A stretch of 64,000 bases of DNA, taken from Acridotheres tristis. Its lineage: Eukaryota > Chordata > Aves > Passeriformes > Sturnidae. Position numbers and translations under genes: made by a program. The stretch is from positions 15,712,736 through 15,776,735 of the forward strand of contig CM072893.1 of assembly GCA_037013685.1 (NCBI GenBank), given 5' to 3'. Every line of letters starts with the position of its first letter. The first letter of the stretch is position 1. Shown one piece after another: positions 40,295 through 54,700 of this stretch. The notes under the pieces are model-generated. The model worked only from the letters and a program-made list of their open reading frames with translations. It was not told the DNA's origin and did no database searches.

Positions 40295-40660
40295 AGAAAT
40301 CACAGAATGGGCACAGATGCTGGAAAGGACCACAGTGGGTCACCTGGTCCAACCTCCCCGCTCCATCAGGGGCGCAGAGCACATTGCACAGGATGGCATC
40401 CAGACACCTATGGAACATCTCCAACGAGGGAGACTCCACAGCCTCTCTGGGCTGCCCCAGTGCTCCGGCACCTGCACAGTAAAGTTGTTCCTCATGTTCA
40501 GGTGGAACTTCCTGTGCATCAGTTTCTGCCCATTGCCTCTTGTCCTGTTGTGCAGCACCACAGAGAAGAGCCCTCCATCCTTTTGACGCTCTCCCCTCAG
40601 GTACTATAGACATGGATGAGGGTCCCTCTCACTTGTCTCTTCTCACGTTCTCCTGCAACT
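40295..40660 (-). mobile_element. CR1 LINE fragment upstream of CHCHD1
   Basis: The plus strand reads ATCACAGAATGG, then GGAAAGGACCACAGTGGGTC, GTCCAACCTCCC, GACTCCACAGCCTCTCTGGG, TTGCCTCTTGTCCTGTTG and TAGACATGGATGAGGGTCCC, which is the reverse complement of an avian CR1 3' end in the normal order. The copy is in minus orientation and 5'-truncated. It looks different in subfamily from the copy at 38770-39210, judged by the CCTGTTGTGCAGCACC segment. Confidence 0.9.
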
Positions 40661-43600
40661 GTATGGAAACTCTTCTTGGTGCCTCAAACTCACATCACTT
40701 AGGTCTCAGTCCCTCATTTCTCTCTGTTACATTACAACTGGATCTCACCTCATTGTTCCTATTGTTCCTTACAAGAAGATACTGAAACTGCTGCTTCTGA
40801 AAGAGTAGCATCGTTCCCATAGCCTCATACTCAGTGGTGGGAAAAAATTCGTGTTCCCAGAAGTTTCTTCCCTATGTCCTGGAAGTCCTCAACTCATCTG
40901 GCAGGTTCTGGAGTGCTTATGTCCCCATCTGAAAAAGGCAGGCAATACAGAAGGCACGGGAATATTCCCAGGGCTGGAATACAAACAGGTCTCTGCACGG
41001 CAGGAGGGATAAGGTGGGTGCAGAAAACTGAGGAGTTAGATCCTGAACACTGAGGGCACAAACATGCAGATGCTTGTCGTGGAGCAGCTCCTGAATATGC
41101 CATTTTCCCACTGTATCAGGAGCAGCTGGAGTCCTCTGACTTTATACAGAAGACTAAATCAAAACTGCTTTTCTTTGCAATCTTTTTCTTTCTTTCTTCC
41201 CCCCCCCAGGATACTGATTTGAATTACAATATATTCAACCTCCTAGATATAAAACCTAAGGCAAAGCACTCCTTTTTGCTTAGTCAAGGAAGTTAATGAG
41301 ACTTTAGAAATTCTGTTACCTTGAGCTAAACATCACCAGGCCTATACCACAATATTCTCGATATGGTAACTAGAATTTATTGCATCTGCTGACAATAAAT
41401 TCTGGTATATCCAATTTTATAATTATTTTTGTGCTACTTTTAAAATAGTATATACTTCATGTCCAAATTAAAGAGTATGAGAACACATGTTCAAGTAAAA
41501 AAAATATATTTTTTAGCTCTCTTCTGGGAGTAAATTTTCCTCTCTTGAGGTCCAAATTCAAATGCTTTCTGGAAGTTCTGAAACATTTTGGTAAGCAGAA
41601 TGTTTCTCTATTTCCATTTTTCTCCCTGAAAAGACAGGAAACAAGCTATCCTTTGAGCTGGACTACCAGTAGAAAGAAAGAAAACAGGCTGACACCTTCA
41701 AATTAGGCCAGGCGACTTGCACTGTGCAACTCTGAACAATGGAGAATTTGAAAGTCCAAGACAGGGACCTGAAACACATTTCAGTATTCCTGTTCATGTG
41801 AGGTTCAGCTACTCTTGGTTTTTCCTCTTCTAGATCCCCTTCCTACCTTCCTGCTAGCTACCCACCTTCACCTGCTGCATTTGCCTCCTGCAATGCCTGA
41901 CTAGATTGGCACAGAAACAGTAACAAGGAAAGACAAAAGTACCAGGACTTAAGAAAAGCTGGCCTTCACTCCCTGTAAATCAACCTCCCTTTCTCCAAAT
42001 TACATTAGCTAATGGTAGCAGCACCTTCAAGTCCTTTCACCTTCAAAAGCTGATTGCTCATTTAAGTAATTCCAAGAAAAATGAGGTGAGGGAGGAGGGG
42101 AGGCTGAGAAATAGAAAGGCAAACTACACAAGGAGAATTGTAATAGCTTCCTGTAAGTTACTGCTGCCTGCATTAGAACGAATGTTTTGGCATCAGTCCT
42201 GTATTGGAGCATCAGCCTAAGAGATTCCCAAGCAGACACAATAAGGTACATGATGGTATCTGCACACACCATGCAAGGATGTCTGAAGCAGGACACAGTT
42301 TTATTATTAAACATTATTTTTGAATATTACACATTAATTTTAAGGGAGAATGTGGAACTACAACAGGGCTGTGTTACTCAACAGCCAAAAGTCTCTACAG
42401 TTTGTATTTCATAAAGCTGATAGCATCAACTCTCACTAATGGATGGGACAGAAGTGCTGACTTTATAGGGACAGTCAGAAACCAAATTCCCTCAACAGTG
42501 AACCCCAAAGATGTTTCACTGTGAATCCTGAATGTACAACTGTAAAAACCATGTAAGACTTCAACTTTCACTAATTAGCATATACAACTTTTTTTCTTGT
42601 ATAAACACCTTGAAAGTTGAATCCTAGCTTGCATTTCAGCTAAGCAAAACCAAAATTAACCACAGACCTTAAACTATTAATACTAGATTTGAAAATAATA
42701 TATATCACAACTGAGTAAGGGCCATGTCTGGTGCTACAGTAAATGCTATGCCACAATTAAATACAATGCTAACAGTGCTGGGATAAAATACACCCTTTAA
42801 AACGAGACTGTTATCTTAAATACCTCTTTAAGAGATGAGAAATTACACCATGTATTCTTCACTTTCTGGTGTAGTTATGTAAAACCTCCAGATACTGCCT
42901 AACATTCAGTTAGGGGATGAGGCTAAGAAATAAGTTGTATTGGGAAAATATCATAGAGTTGATATCCATGCATTTTTGATTGCCTGGATCCAACTTTCAG
43001 GTAAATTCCAGTATATTCACACAAATTTGTCCTGAATACACCAGTTCTTCTCATACCAGTTCATAATGCCCTCACCTACCACTCTTTATTCTCATCTGTC
43101 TCACCCTGACCTCCTTAAACTAATTTAAGTAGATGCTTTAAAAGTTAAGGCACTTACACTTTAGTAGTGAAACTAACCAGTTTGCTAAGATTCCAGGTGG
43201 TTCAGACTTAACTCCTGCCTTCTGAGCTATTGTGTTTGGACACTTAGCACTTAATGTTCTTATTAGCACAATGCATTCATGCACTGACAACTAAACGTGT
43301 CACACCCCATCCCAACTCCCACACCAGCCCTTATCTTGTGCTATCTCGATCAGATCAGCTGCCCTGCATTTTTCTGTCAACCTGAGTCGTTCTGAGCTGC
43401 CATCCCTAATCCCTAATTCCCAGGATTTAGGAAATTCAGCCCATTTCCACTGCAAGTTACCTGTGCCTCCTTATTTGCTCAGAGATGCCATAAAGTACTA
43501 TCATCTGCTCTGATTCATTCCAAAACCCCCAGAACCATCTCTAGCTGAGACACTTGCACATTCAATGGGTCTTTTCTGCAGTAAAAAATGCATTTAACAG

Positions 43601-46600
43601 CACACAAATTAAGATGCTAGTGGTGTAAGAGCTCTGGAACAAACCCTGCAGCTGCATTCCTCTCCATCCTTCCTAATCCCTCTGCAGGCCATATATCTCT
43701 CATTGCCAGCTCTCAGACAATGAACCATAAAGAGAAGTACAGTTTGTTAAAGTCTGATGCAATCTTTGGCTCAGTTGGTCATATCACTAAAATGATTTTG
43801 TGTCTGATTAATTTCAATCTGCCAGGAGAGGTCTCTGGGCAGAATGAAGGTACCTGCCACCCTGTATGTTGCCAATTAATACAACTTCCCAGAAGGTGCC
43901 TGGAGATCCATCAATAACCTTAATTAAATACAACCAAATAGATGACAACTAGTGATGAAGGGAGTGGCTCTCCTGGGACCATGGCTGAAGAGTGTGTACG
44001 GCAGGACAGTAAGCGAGGCAGATGGCTGCTTGTCTAACACAGCAATGCCTGAAAAAACTGATGTCCCTGATGGCTGAGTTCCAATTCAATTTATCCTGTT
44101 CCCAGTAATTTAGAAGTTGTTCTTCCACACCACTTAAAACTACCCTCAGTCAAAGTGCAAGAGGGGCATTTCTGCTGATTCTCCAGCTGTGGCTGCACTT
44201 TGCAAACCATTTCCAGAGAAAGCAGCTCATTCTCCTTTCCCTCTAAACATATACATCCACTGTTGCTTGGGTCTCATTCTACTTACCATTAGAGAGAACC
44301 TAGAGGTCTTTCAGTTTGAAAATTACTACAGTGACTGAAATAAGAAAAGGCAACTCTCTCTGAACTCCTTTTGAGTTCTAGAAATCATAATGTTAGGTAT
44401 CAAATCAATATTCTTCAGTGAGGTATTATGCTTCCAACAAATTGCAGTCTTTGCTAAAGGACAGAAAACATAAACTACTAGTTCAGTAAATAAAATAACT
44501 GGCTTCTAACTGAAAAAATAGGCTGCACATGGTATCACAATTTTGGCAGAAGAATGAGAACTTGGCTTGTCCAATCAATGCAATGCATTGAACTGCTAGA
44601 TTTTTAACCTTCAGTCAGCTCTTTGTTTCTTGTCTCTCACCTCTCAGAGGGCATAAATTTATTCTAGCTTGTCAAGTCAATTCTGAGACACAGCATCGAT
44701 GGAATCTACTGGTGTTTCATGTGAGCAGTAACGAGGAGATATTTATTTTTAGAGCATTAATGCTAGTAAATAAAGCTATCCTGACAGCTTTGAAAGACTC
44801 CCTCTAGTCACACAGTAAACAGACACAATGCATGACAAGCAGCGAAGCCACTCATCCTAGTCCGTAGCATCCTGCCACAATATTTGGTATCTTTGATAAA
44901 TTCCTGATTAGTCTCAGTTTTTATGAATATGGGTACCTGCACTGTAAGAGCATGATTAAGACAAATGTTGAATCTATCATGTTCAGTCTGAGTATCATAC
45001 AGCCTTCCAGTAATCACAATATGAGTGATGACATTCAGCCACCATCTTGCTGGTTTGGATTTAAGGCAGTGAGAAATCCAGTTAGCAGCCAAGAACAGAA
45101 ATCAGGAACCTTTTTCCAAAATAATAATGTTGTAGTGACCTTCTTCCTTGTCTGCATTCACATGCTTGCATTAGTAGAAAGACAACTAGGAGGATAAATT
45201 GAATTCACTTTGGCTACAACTGGCAGTCACACTGGCACTATACAGCAATCCTTTCAAATGCATTATTAAGCAAATTAACTGCAAACTCTTCAAGGCTATG
45301 AGACCCAGCTTCTCCTCCTGTCTCCTCCAAATAAGAGAGAGAATGAAAGCAAAGCCATGGTAAAATGTTTACTCCACATTTTGCAGTCCTTGCTGTGCAG
45401 AGCAGTAGATGCTGTGAAGGTCAGTCAGCAGCCTTGAACACAACTGCAAGCACAACTCTTCATCCACCTGGGCAGGATTCCCACCTCTCCTGTCCCTGCA
45501 GAGTTTGCCTGGCAGCTACACAAGCATTCACACCATGCACTGAATAAATATTCCAGCCTTAATTCTTCCACACCATACATAAAAAGTGAAATAAATTTAC
45601 TATATTAATTGAGGCAACACACACACAGTTTATAAATAATCATGGAAGTATTGTGACATAGAGGAGATGAAAGCTAGTATGATCTATTACTACAGAAAAA
45701 AACACTGCAGATATAAAAGAAACAAGGCTTGGGTGAGGTTCATAGCTAAGAGTGGTAGCTAATATTCATTACCTTTGAGAAGCTCACCACCTCTAAGACT
45801 GTCAAAAATAGTTAAACCTAGGAAGACTAAAAACTCAGAAAAGAAAGCTATCAAATGACTTGTGACTCAACTACAAACTGGAAGTTGTACTTTGAAAACC
45901 AGACAAAACCCATAGAATATCTGTAATAAAATTACTTTCAGATCTGTACTCTTTCCATGCCTACTTTAAGAAGACAGATGACAATCAAAAATAATCATGC
46001 TTGGCAACAGTCATCAAGCTCAAAGCAACAGCCTTCTGTAGTACAGACACAGCAAAGCAACAAAGAAACCCTGCAGGACTAACAAAATAATCTTGGCTGT
46101 TGAGTACAGGAAGTACATAGTGGTGAAGGAATACCCGGTTGTGAATTAGCAAATGAACAAATCAGGGCCCCAGGGAAGAAGTTTTCACCTACTTTGCTAG
46201 CTACTCTCCAGCTTGTACCACCAGATCTTCAATGCTGCTGTTAGTTGAGAAACATGCTCAGCTCATGTTGCTGAGCAGGAAAACAAAATGGGGCTTTGGA
46301 CATCACTCACCAAGGAATTACACTGGTACTTCCTCCTGTTGGGACAGTGCATTTAATGTAGCATGTCTAATTCTGGCAACAGCAGAAAAATTATAATAAA
46401 GATCTGGAAATTATTATAAATGATGCACTTCCGAAAAATCTACTTAAATTACAGGATAAAAGAGTAAAAGCAGCATGTGCTAGTACCTGGTTCGTATTTT
46501 TTCTGTTTAGTAGAAAAAGCAAGATCACAATTTCTCCTCCTGGCTATTCCACAAAACACTCGAATAAGAAAGTGTTTTGAGATATAGCTAATTAAGATAA

Positions 46601-48100
46601 CGCAGTTTAAAAAGACAATTATTTTCTATACAGAAACATGAAATCAAGTAACTGAAGGCATTAATTCAAACAATTTACTTAAATATCATTAACTTGTTTA
46701 GTAGAAGTCAATATTCAGAACTAAAGGAGCCTTAATTTGTTTTATCTTAATTTACTTCTCAAGCAAGTGGCCTGTTCAATCCTGAATACACATCTGTAAT
46801 TTTTAATCTGATTTGACTAATCCAATTTAACAATTAACTGAGATATATTCTCTTAGGTATTCATGTCTCCTGAATATCTGAAAAAAAGGAACTTAAACTG
46901 ATAAATGCATTTTAGCTGAAGAATCACTTGTTATTGTTATTAGGGAAGAGAGAGATAAAAAAACCATTCTTCTCCTAAAAACAATTAGGTGAGAACAATG
47001 TACAGTGTATGTATTTTCTACATTTGTAAAAATCCAGTGATAGTCATGGGTCTGAAGTGTTTGCTGTCAAGGTGCCCCAGTTTAACATGGCAATATTGTT
47101 ATGTCACCTGAGAGGCAAACATTGAGATGATCAATACCTATACTGGTATTACACCTGCAATACCATATCTATAACATTATGAAGGAGAATTTGAAGGGAA
47201 AGAAAAAGATATTAAGTGATCTATAATAAGTGTCCATGCACTAAGCAACAAACAGTGATGTAATTAGGGAGAGAATGTAGAGTCACTGCTGTTCCTAACT
47301 TTTACTGACAGTCATCAGACTTCCCACAGCAATGCACAAAACTGTCTTACAAAATCAAATTACTCAATAGACTGTAGACTTTACCAACAATCTGTCTTAG
47401 GCACAGAAACTCTGGCTCTTTAGTCAGTAGTTAACTTCTGAAGGAGGAGGGGAAATGGACAAAGAAAATAGCATTATAGCATTAGAGACATCACTGCAGT
47501 GTGGCCATAATGCCTGTGCTTTTAAACCTGTGACACTGAATTAGTCTCCCTCCACTGCAAGATTAATTATTTCAGAAAGATGCCCACTATGGCAGGGAAC
47601 AGTGGAGTTTATTTATACCTGTAAGCAATACAGGCCATGCAGCAAGGAAGATTTGTCCACATGTTGTCACTTAGGAACTCTGGTCACAGAGCAGGATCAC
47701 AGTGTGTGTGTTAGGACTGGTAGAGATACAAAACCATCTCAGTGCACCTGGTTTTGATCACCCATTTCAGCATACAAAGACTTGTATCCAAACTGCAGAG
47801 ACCACTGGAAAAGCACCATTGTTAAAATGTATTTGTCTTTGCAGAAAGCTGCACACACTCAAAAGGAAAAAATCCAAGGCCTCTGAATTGCTAGCATTAA
47901 GGAGGTAACAATAAATCAAGATTACAGATTTCAGATGTGATGGAAACTTAAAAGAACCAAAGCATAGAATTTTATTTTGTTCTACACAATACCAGGTAAT
48001 ACACTTTCTGGTGTGAAATACTTTCTTGAAAGTTGCAACTTAAATAGTTCTCCCATCCCACTGGACATATGATTTGCTAAGTCATCAAAAGAAGAAAATT
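40661..48100. other. Intergenic region, CHCHD1 to FUT11
   Basis: About 7.4 kb of AT-rich sequence, with a C-run and pyrimidine tract near 41180-41215. I recognise no gene, structural RNA or further transposon. In human the FUT11-CHCHD1 interval is short, so the extra length here is unexplained unique or long-decayed sequence. Confidence 0.55.
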
Positions 48101-48186
48101 AGGCAGAGTTAAGTGATCTGCCCATAGTTTATTCAGTTACCTTGGAAAGGAGGAGTATTTGAGGCATATTACTTGGGAGAGGAGAC

Positions 48187-48192
48187 TTTATT
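48187..48192 (-). terminator. FUT11: Candidate FUT11 polyadenylation signal
   Basis: AATAAA on the minus strand about 515 bases beyond the FUT11 stop codon. Another hexamer lies at 47971-47976, so the 3' untranslated region may have more than one end. Confidence 0.45.
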
Positions 48193-48707
48193 GCAGCAAT
48201 TTCATAAGGCACGATTGCTCTTCACAGATGTGTCTTTTGTAATTCCTTCACTGGAAAAGCCATTTGTTAATAGCAGCTAAAAGTACATCTTAATGAAGAG
48301 AATATGTGATTGATAAAATACTTTAAAAAACAACTAATATTCTGAAGACTTAAAAAATCCCTGAAATAACTTAGGGCACTTGAGCAAGAGCCTGAAGTCA
48401 TGTAAGACATAATATAAGTATAGCAAATGCAAAAGGAAAGTAAATTCTTCTTTTGCCCCACATGTTGACACCTGCAAGTCAGGAGTGGCTTCACACCACA
48501 GAGCTGAAACTCAAATCAAAGCAGTTGCTAACATTTCCACTGCCAAAATCCAATCATAACAGAAACTTACTTCATGCACCAGAAAAAATTGTCTCTATGA
48601 GAGTTTTTTTGGTTTTGTTTTTTTCAAGGCAAACATTTGAAGTGAGGTAAGAATTCACAGTCTCAACTTTCAATGCAATTTTCAAATCAAGCTCTTACAA
48701 AGATGGG

Positions 48708-51700
48708 TTAATGTTGCCTTGTCCTCTTGAGAAAAATCTCATGCATGTAGTCCCAAAATCTTCCCTGGTGAGACTCATTGTGATGAATCATAGCAGTGAG
48801 GGCCTCACCCTGATCAAGGCTTTGCCAATAATCCTGTAGCCACATTTCTTTCCAACTGAAACAAAAAGAGACACCATCACAAACAATTAAAAAAACCAAA
48901 TTATTCTGCAGCTGTAATAGCACTGAAACCATATTTTTCTTTCCCTTAAGATAAAAATAGGCCCAGAGATAGTCATAACAAAGTATGTGTTAGTGTGCCA
49001 CTGTGCTCCAAGTCATTTAAAGAAATTTGCTTTGAAAATTATAGCAAATATAAGGTCACTGTTAGCTTTACAACATTCTAGAAATATCAGCATATACTAT
49101 CACTATCATATTGTAGAGAATTAAAACTTCTATTAAAATAAAATCTGTCACAGAGTCCTTATAAAATTTTGAGAGTAGCTTTCCCTGGCCAGTATGCTTA
49201 TAGCAGCCTAAAAAGCAGGGTTTTATTTCAGATGATCCCTTTAAACAACTACAAACTCAGGTTACACATGACAGAGACAAAAATCATTATATTCCTTAAC
49301 ACAGATTCTATTCTTTATCTCCAGACTACATGGTCAAGTCTGGGCTGTCTCTTCTTCAGTGCATACAGTCTCAACCTTTTCATAGTACAGACTGCATCAC
49401 TGCAAATTTCAGCAATTGTTTTCCAGTTCATGACCACGTGGACTACTTCTTTCACTTGTGTTATATCAAGGTATGCCAATTATTTACCTCTTCTCCATTA
49501 TTTCTGCTACCCAGAAACAAATCATAAATTTTGGAAAAAGGGACCATATAATATGTCCATATGAGTTACCCAAAGCTTGTTAACTAATATACAGAATTTT
49601 TTGCTTCTTCTCCCTCCAAATCACAGCAATAAGTACAGTGCCTCCTGCCTTCCCTCTGTACACCATACACTGAATCCAGTGTGACTGCACTGGAAGCAGA
49701 TCTCACCCACCACTCCAGGAAAGCTGCAAGAAATGCACAAAACATCTCAGTGCCTGTCCTTGTGGAGTGGCAGCCTGTACACCATGGGAGTCAACTTCTG
49801 TGGTCACCAGCATCACCTGTGATGGCACATTTCTGCAGAGTACACCAACACAGACCCCAAAACAAAGCTTTCAGCACAGATTCCAAAGTGAAGGATCACA
49901 GACAGAGGCTTAGTTCTGCTTTAAAAAATAAATATCTTCCAAAAGGTTCCTCAGCACCGTTTGGATGCACTGTGAGATCACACTGCCTACCAGCTAAATT
50001 CATTATCCTTTGTTCAAGAACTGCCAACATGAGTTACTTGCTTTTTGCAGCACTGAATAAGGGCACATGTTTGGAAAATCAATCTACTTGCATAAAGTAC
50101 TAGCAGCAAGGAGCAGAAAAGGAAGTAAGTGGCAGCAAGGAGCAGAAAAAAGGAAAACATTTTCCAGATGAACTCTACAGAAACAATACCAAAAGGAATT
50201 CCAATATCCAAATGAAGACTTTATTGAAAGTAATTTTAAATTGCTGTTATTTTAAAGAAAATATTTTCACTCTAATTCTGTAAATTGGGAAAAATCAGTA
50301 TCCCAGGATGAACAGGACTGTACAAATCACAAGAAACTACGAATGACATACACGTGAAACATGATTATTGAGATACAGATTTATCTTTCATCCTGAATGA
50401 TTATGGGGTTCTATTGCAAGGGCCATCCTACACTTGGCAAATTTGCTTCACTGTTAATGTTTTTTTCTCATCAAAAATAAACTGTGACATCAACATAAAA
50501 TAGAACTAGCAAAACCACGATGGTTTCACAATTCCTTTATCAAAGGCACACTGGTTTCTCTTTTCCTATGCCACCACAGATGAAAACCTTTGGCAACTGA
50601 AAAGAAATTGTCACTTAGTGTTCTTATATTCTCAAACATCCTGTAAGCCCTTATCAGTGAAACAAGCCAAACATTTCTCTTACAAAGATGGGGTTTTGAG
50701 AATAACCAGAGATTGTGGTTTCCCCTAAATAGATACAATACTCAGCAGCAGCACTGCAATTCACAATCTTCTGTACAAAGCAGCTAAGAATTCAATAGAT
50801 GGTAGTGACTGACCACAACCTGACACATACAGCTGCTTGTTCTACAGCTTTTTTCCTTAAGCTCACTTGGGTGTGAAACCCAGCAGTTCAAATACAAGTG
50901 AGGCTGCATTAGGATTTAGAAACAATATCTCCACACATACAGCTAAAGGTATAATAGTGCTCCAGCTACACAGACTACACAGAGAGAGATTCTGATTGCA
51001 GCAGCATTCTGACAATTAAGCATATCTATCAACACTAAAAACAAATTACATCAGGGAATAAGGGTTACAGAGCATGCAAATGTGTAGTGTAACCTTACTG
51101 TAACTGGGTATATGCTCTAACATAAACTCCTTTGTTGTCATCCGAGTTCAGAAGGCTCCAGAACCACAACTCAGTGTGTTTATAGTCAGACCTATCATTT
51201 GTATCCCTGCTAGATCTGTGTCATTTTTCCACAACAATGTTTTCTAAAGTAACAAAACACTCCATTGACTGGCTCAGTAGGCAATCATCTAAATCGATCA
51301 CACTGTTAAATAACATTACTGTCAAAACTCAGACAAAAATATGGGCATGCTTAGCTAATGTTTTGATAGCAACTTTATGCTATTGTTCGAATTATAAGTA
51401 TTATAATTACTTAGTTAGAATTATAAGTAATCATGTTCCATTTTGCAAGTAAAAATGGTTAAAGCTTAGATGCTTATCAGACAGAAATCACTGTATTTCA
51501 CAGGAGATGCCCACGATCATGACTTGGAAACTATGGACACATATCTTTACAAAGTAAACAGCAGTGAATGTAAAAGCTGCCCTGGAACAATTTTTCCAGA
51601 CACATCTCACACCTACAAATGGGGAGAGTAACAGAGAGACACGGAAACTTTCATGGGATGCAACTAGTTTGAAAGTAGTTTGAAAGTTTGAAAGTAGTTT

Positions 51701-54700
51701 GAATTATGGACGAGCTATTCAAAACTTCCTGCTGAAGAATGACAGAAGCACCTGAGCCTGCAGTGACACCAGCAGCAGCTCTGCGTGTGCCTACTTCTCT
51801 ACTGCCACCTAATGCTCAAACAGAAAACCTACGGAAAAGTAGGAATACTTCTACAGAGTAGGATGCTGCATAGCACACTACAAAGGAAAAAAACATTTTA
51901 CTACTGAGACTAAGAAAAGGCATTAGTATTAAAAAACTACAGTAAATCAGTCAACCAAGAGAAAACAAGGAGCTACTCAGTCTATTCTCTGTCCTGCACA
52001 GTTCCTCTCCCAAATAAGTGGGATGGCATCCTTGAACACAGACAGCGTTTTGCTGCACAAAACAGCAATAAGTCTTGCATCCTGGGTGAGCCAAATTTCT
52101 GCTCTGAAGTCTACAGGAGTCAAGCAGGCCTGCAGTGAACATTGGCAACCCCATTCTTAACGCAGTACTTTGTAAGGAGGTACAGAGCTGCTTTTGCCTC
52201 TGGGCTGCCAAGTGCTTTACCATCACTGTACTGAGAAACATCCCTCCCTCAAGCAAAGAGGCTAAGTTAGACAAAGGATAACCCCATTGCATGAGGTAAC
52301 GGAGCATTTTAACAGAATCTTGTGAGTGTCTCATACTCCTCTTTCAACTGCTAACACCACAATCTGAGCCTCTTGTTCAGCCTCAGCTTTACACAGTATT
52401 AGCAGGACTCCTACACCACCCCCGTAATGTAAAATGTAACTGGAGAAGTAACAAGAGCTCCTTTAAGTACAAAGCATTATTAAAGGGACAGCTCCTGTTA
52501 TCTGAAGCTTTTTTCCCTTCAAAAGACATCATATTGGCACATTACCTGTCTCCCTCAGAGAGGTCTTCAACACTTCCAAACCCAGGGGTTGGCATAGGAC
52601 ATCCCATGTGCTTGAACTGAGCTATTTGAGGTCTAGGAGCTGGAATTTTTCCACGAGACTTCTTGTGTTCCTGCTCCTCTCTGACCCGGGTGTTCTCCTT
52701 GTCACAGATGAAACACTCGAAGCCATTCAGGTAATTGGGCAGAGTCATGTCATTCACACCCCACTCCCGCTTCTCCAAGCTTTCTAGCAAGAACTGATTT
52801 TTGATTCCACCAACGTTTTTATATTCTAGATACTTCAAATATTCCTCTCCATTTTTGTCCAAGAAATCAAGATACTTAGCCAGCTCTTGGGGGCTGTCAA
52901 AATCATCGATAAGAATGATGGAGAGGTTGTTTGGCATCCAGTCCCGCACAGCCGGGGAGCCTCGGTACACTGGGACAGCACCCAAGTGCATGGGACGCCA
53001 CAGCTTCTCTGTCATGTAGTCATCACATATGGCATTCTCCAAGGCCAGATGAAACTTGTACCTGGCAATAAAAGTCATAAATTCAGAATCTTCTGTAGTG
53101 GCTGTAGAAGTGTCTCTCAGTCGCTCACTGGGGAGCTCACGGTTATGAAGGCATTTCCCATAGGAGTCAACCTAAAATAGCAAACAGCATCTTTACAAAG
53201 TGATTTGTTCTCCTGGAACTTGTTTTCAGACCATGTAGTTCTTGTAAAATTCCTAACTTAGGTCAGTTCGTAGCTACACTAATTTAGCTTCATCCTCACT
53301 CCAAGTTCTTTCCCTTGAGACTATTCCTAGAGCCTCAGTTCCACAAGCATTGGAGAAAACCAAGTGCTGAGTTTCAAAAGCAACATTAGCCAAACTACAG
53401 GCTGAGGGCCGAGGGGAGTGCATGGATGCCACCCAAATATGTGTTTATCACCAGATAAATCAGAAACCGACAAGTAAGGAACAGCATTCAACTCTATGTA
53501 AATTTAAACATCCTCTTTCCACTTAAGAGACCCAGTGCTTTTCCAAACAGTTATTGCCAGTCTTGGCAAGTTGACAAAACCTTTCCATTTGTTAGACTGA
53601 GAAAATTGATGCAAGGAAAGTGACCTAAAAGAATACTGTCTAAAAATACAAGACAACATGCTTGAGCTGGAACCTGCACCATACTTGGAGAAGACAGTAA
53701 TTTTTGAAAAATTATTTTGCCTTTGCTTCACTACTCAGTACATGATGGCCTTACACAATAACTGAATCACGACCAATAGAAACAACAGAAACCACTCGAA
53801 AAACAAGTCTCTAGCAAAGTCTAAAACCAGATTTTTTTTTTAAATAAATCTAATACCCTTCACACTTTTTAAGAGAAAAAATGTAGTGTGCTTTTTTCCT
53901 GCTTGGAAGAAACTACATTATTTTACTTTATGAAGCTACTCACCACCAGCTGTACCACAGCAGTAGAAGCCATCACAGAAAAAACATGGTCCTACCACAA
54001 CACATCAAAGGAGCAGATTCTCATAACAGAGCAACCTGCCTTTTCACCTCACTCCCGTACTTTCAAATGGGAGTGAGACTTGTAAAGGGACAGCCTTCCT
54101 GTATGCTAACTTCGAAGTCCAGAGATTTCAGCAACTTCTAGCACTTGATGCATAAGACCGAGCTTATTCAGGCTTTGCTCAGCTTGTGACTGATCCCGAG
54201 GGCGCCCAACTCCACATCTAACATCTGCATCAGGCCTACCTACTGACATGCGCTGTAGTCTAGATCACGCTTTAGGAAGGAATACAACTAGTTTTTCTGT
54301 CCAGCTTGTAGTCAGCATGCATCCCGTTATGATTCGTGTCTTGGCTAAAAGAAGGACAAACAAACCCCATTAAAACGAGGCGGTAGAGGGGGACAGCCGG
54401 GTGTTCCCAGCTCCGACAGCAGCACCACGCCACAGCTTCCCCGCGCACTCAGCTCACCTACCTGGATGTACTTCATGAGCTCTCGCACGTAGCGGTCCCT
54501 GTCCGAGGGCACATCGCAGTGGGACTGCATGTACAGCACGGGGCCGTAGCCCTTCCGCCGCCACGCGTCCTTCTCGGCCAGGGGCACGGCCGGGGCCCGC
54601 AGGTACGCGGTGCCGGGCAGCCACTGCAGCGTGAGCGGGTAGTCGGACTCCCGGCGGAAGGTGGCCGTGTAGTTGAAGAGCCGGATGCCGGGCGAGTGCG

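Larger units (their letters stand above)
48856..52545 (-). other. FUT11: FUT11 intron 2
   Basis: A 3.7-kb intron, unusually long compared with intron 1 (about 1.3 kb). It contains two small tandem duplications (50103-50154 and 51666-51703) and two open frames of about 130-140 codons (plus strand 49681-50103, minus strand 51951-52334) without recognisable domains. I see no convincing extra exon. Confidence 0.7.

Noticed and set aside
39672..40586. 304-codon plus-strand frame across the CHCHD1 CpG island and CR1
   Set aside because: It runs antisense through CHCHD1 exon 1 and then through a CR1 copy, with no conserved content of its own.
51951..52334. 127-codon minus-strand frame next to FUT11 exon 2
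   Set aside because: Lies wholly within FUT11 intron 2, does not connect in frame to exon 2, and exon 3 at 48708-48855 supplies the expected conserved C-terminus.
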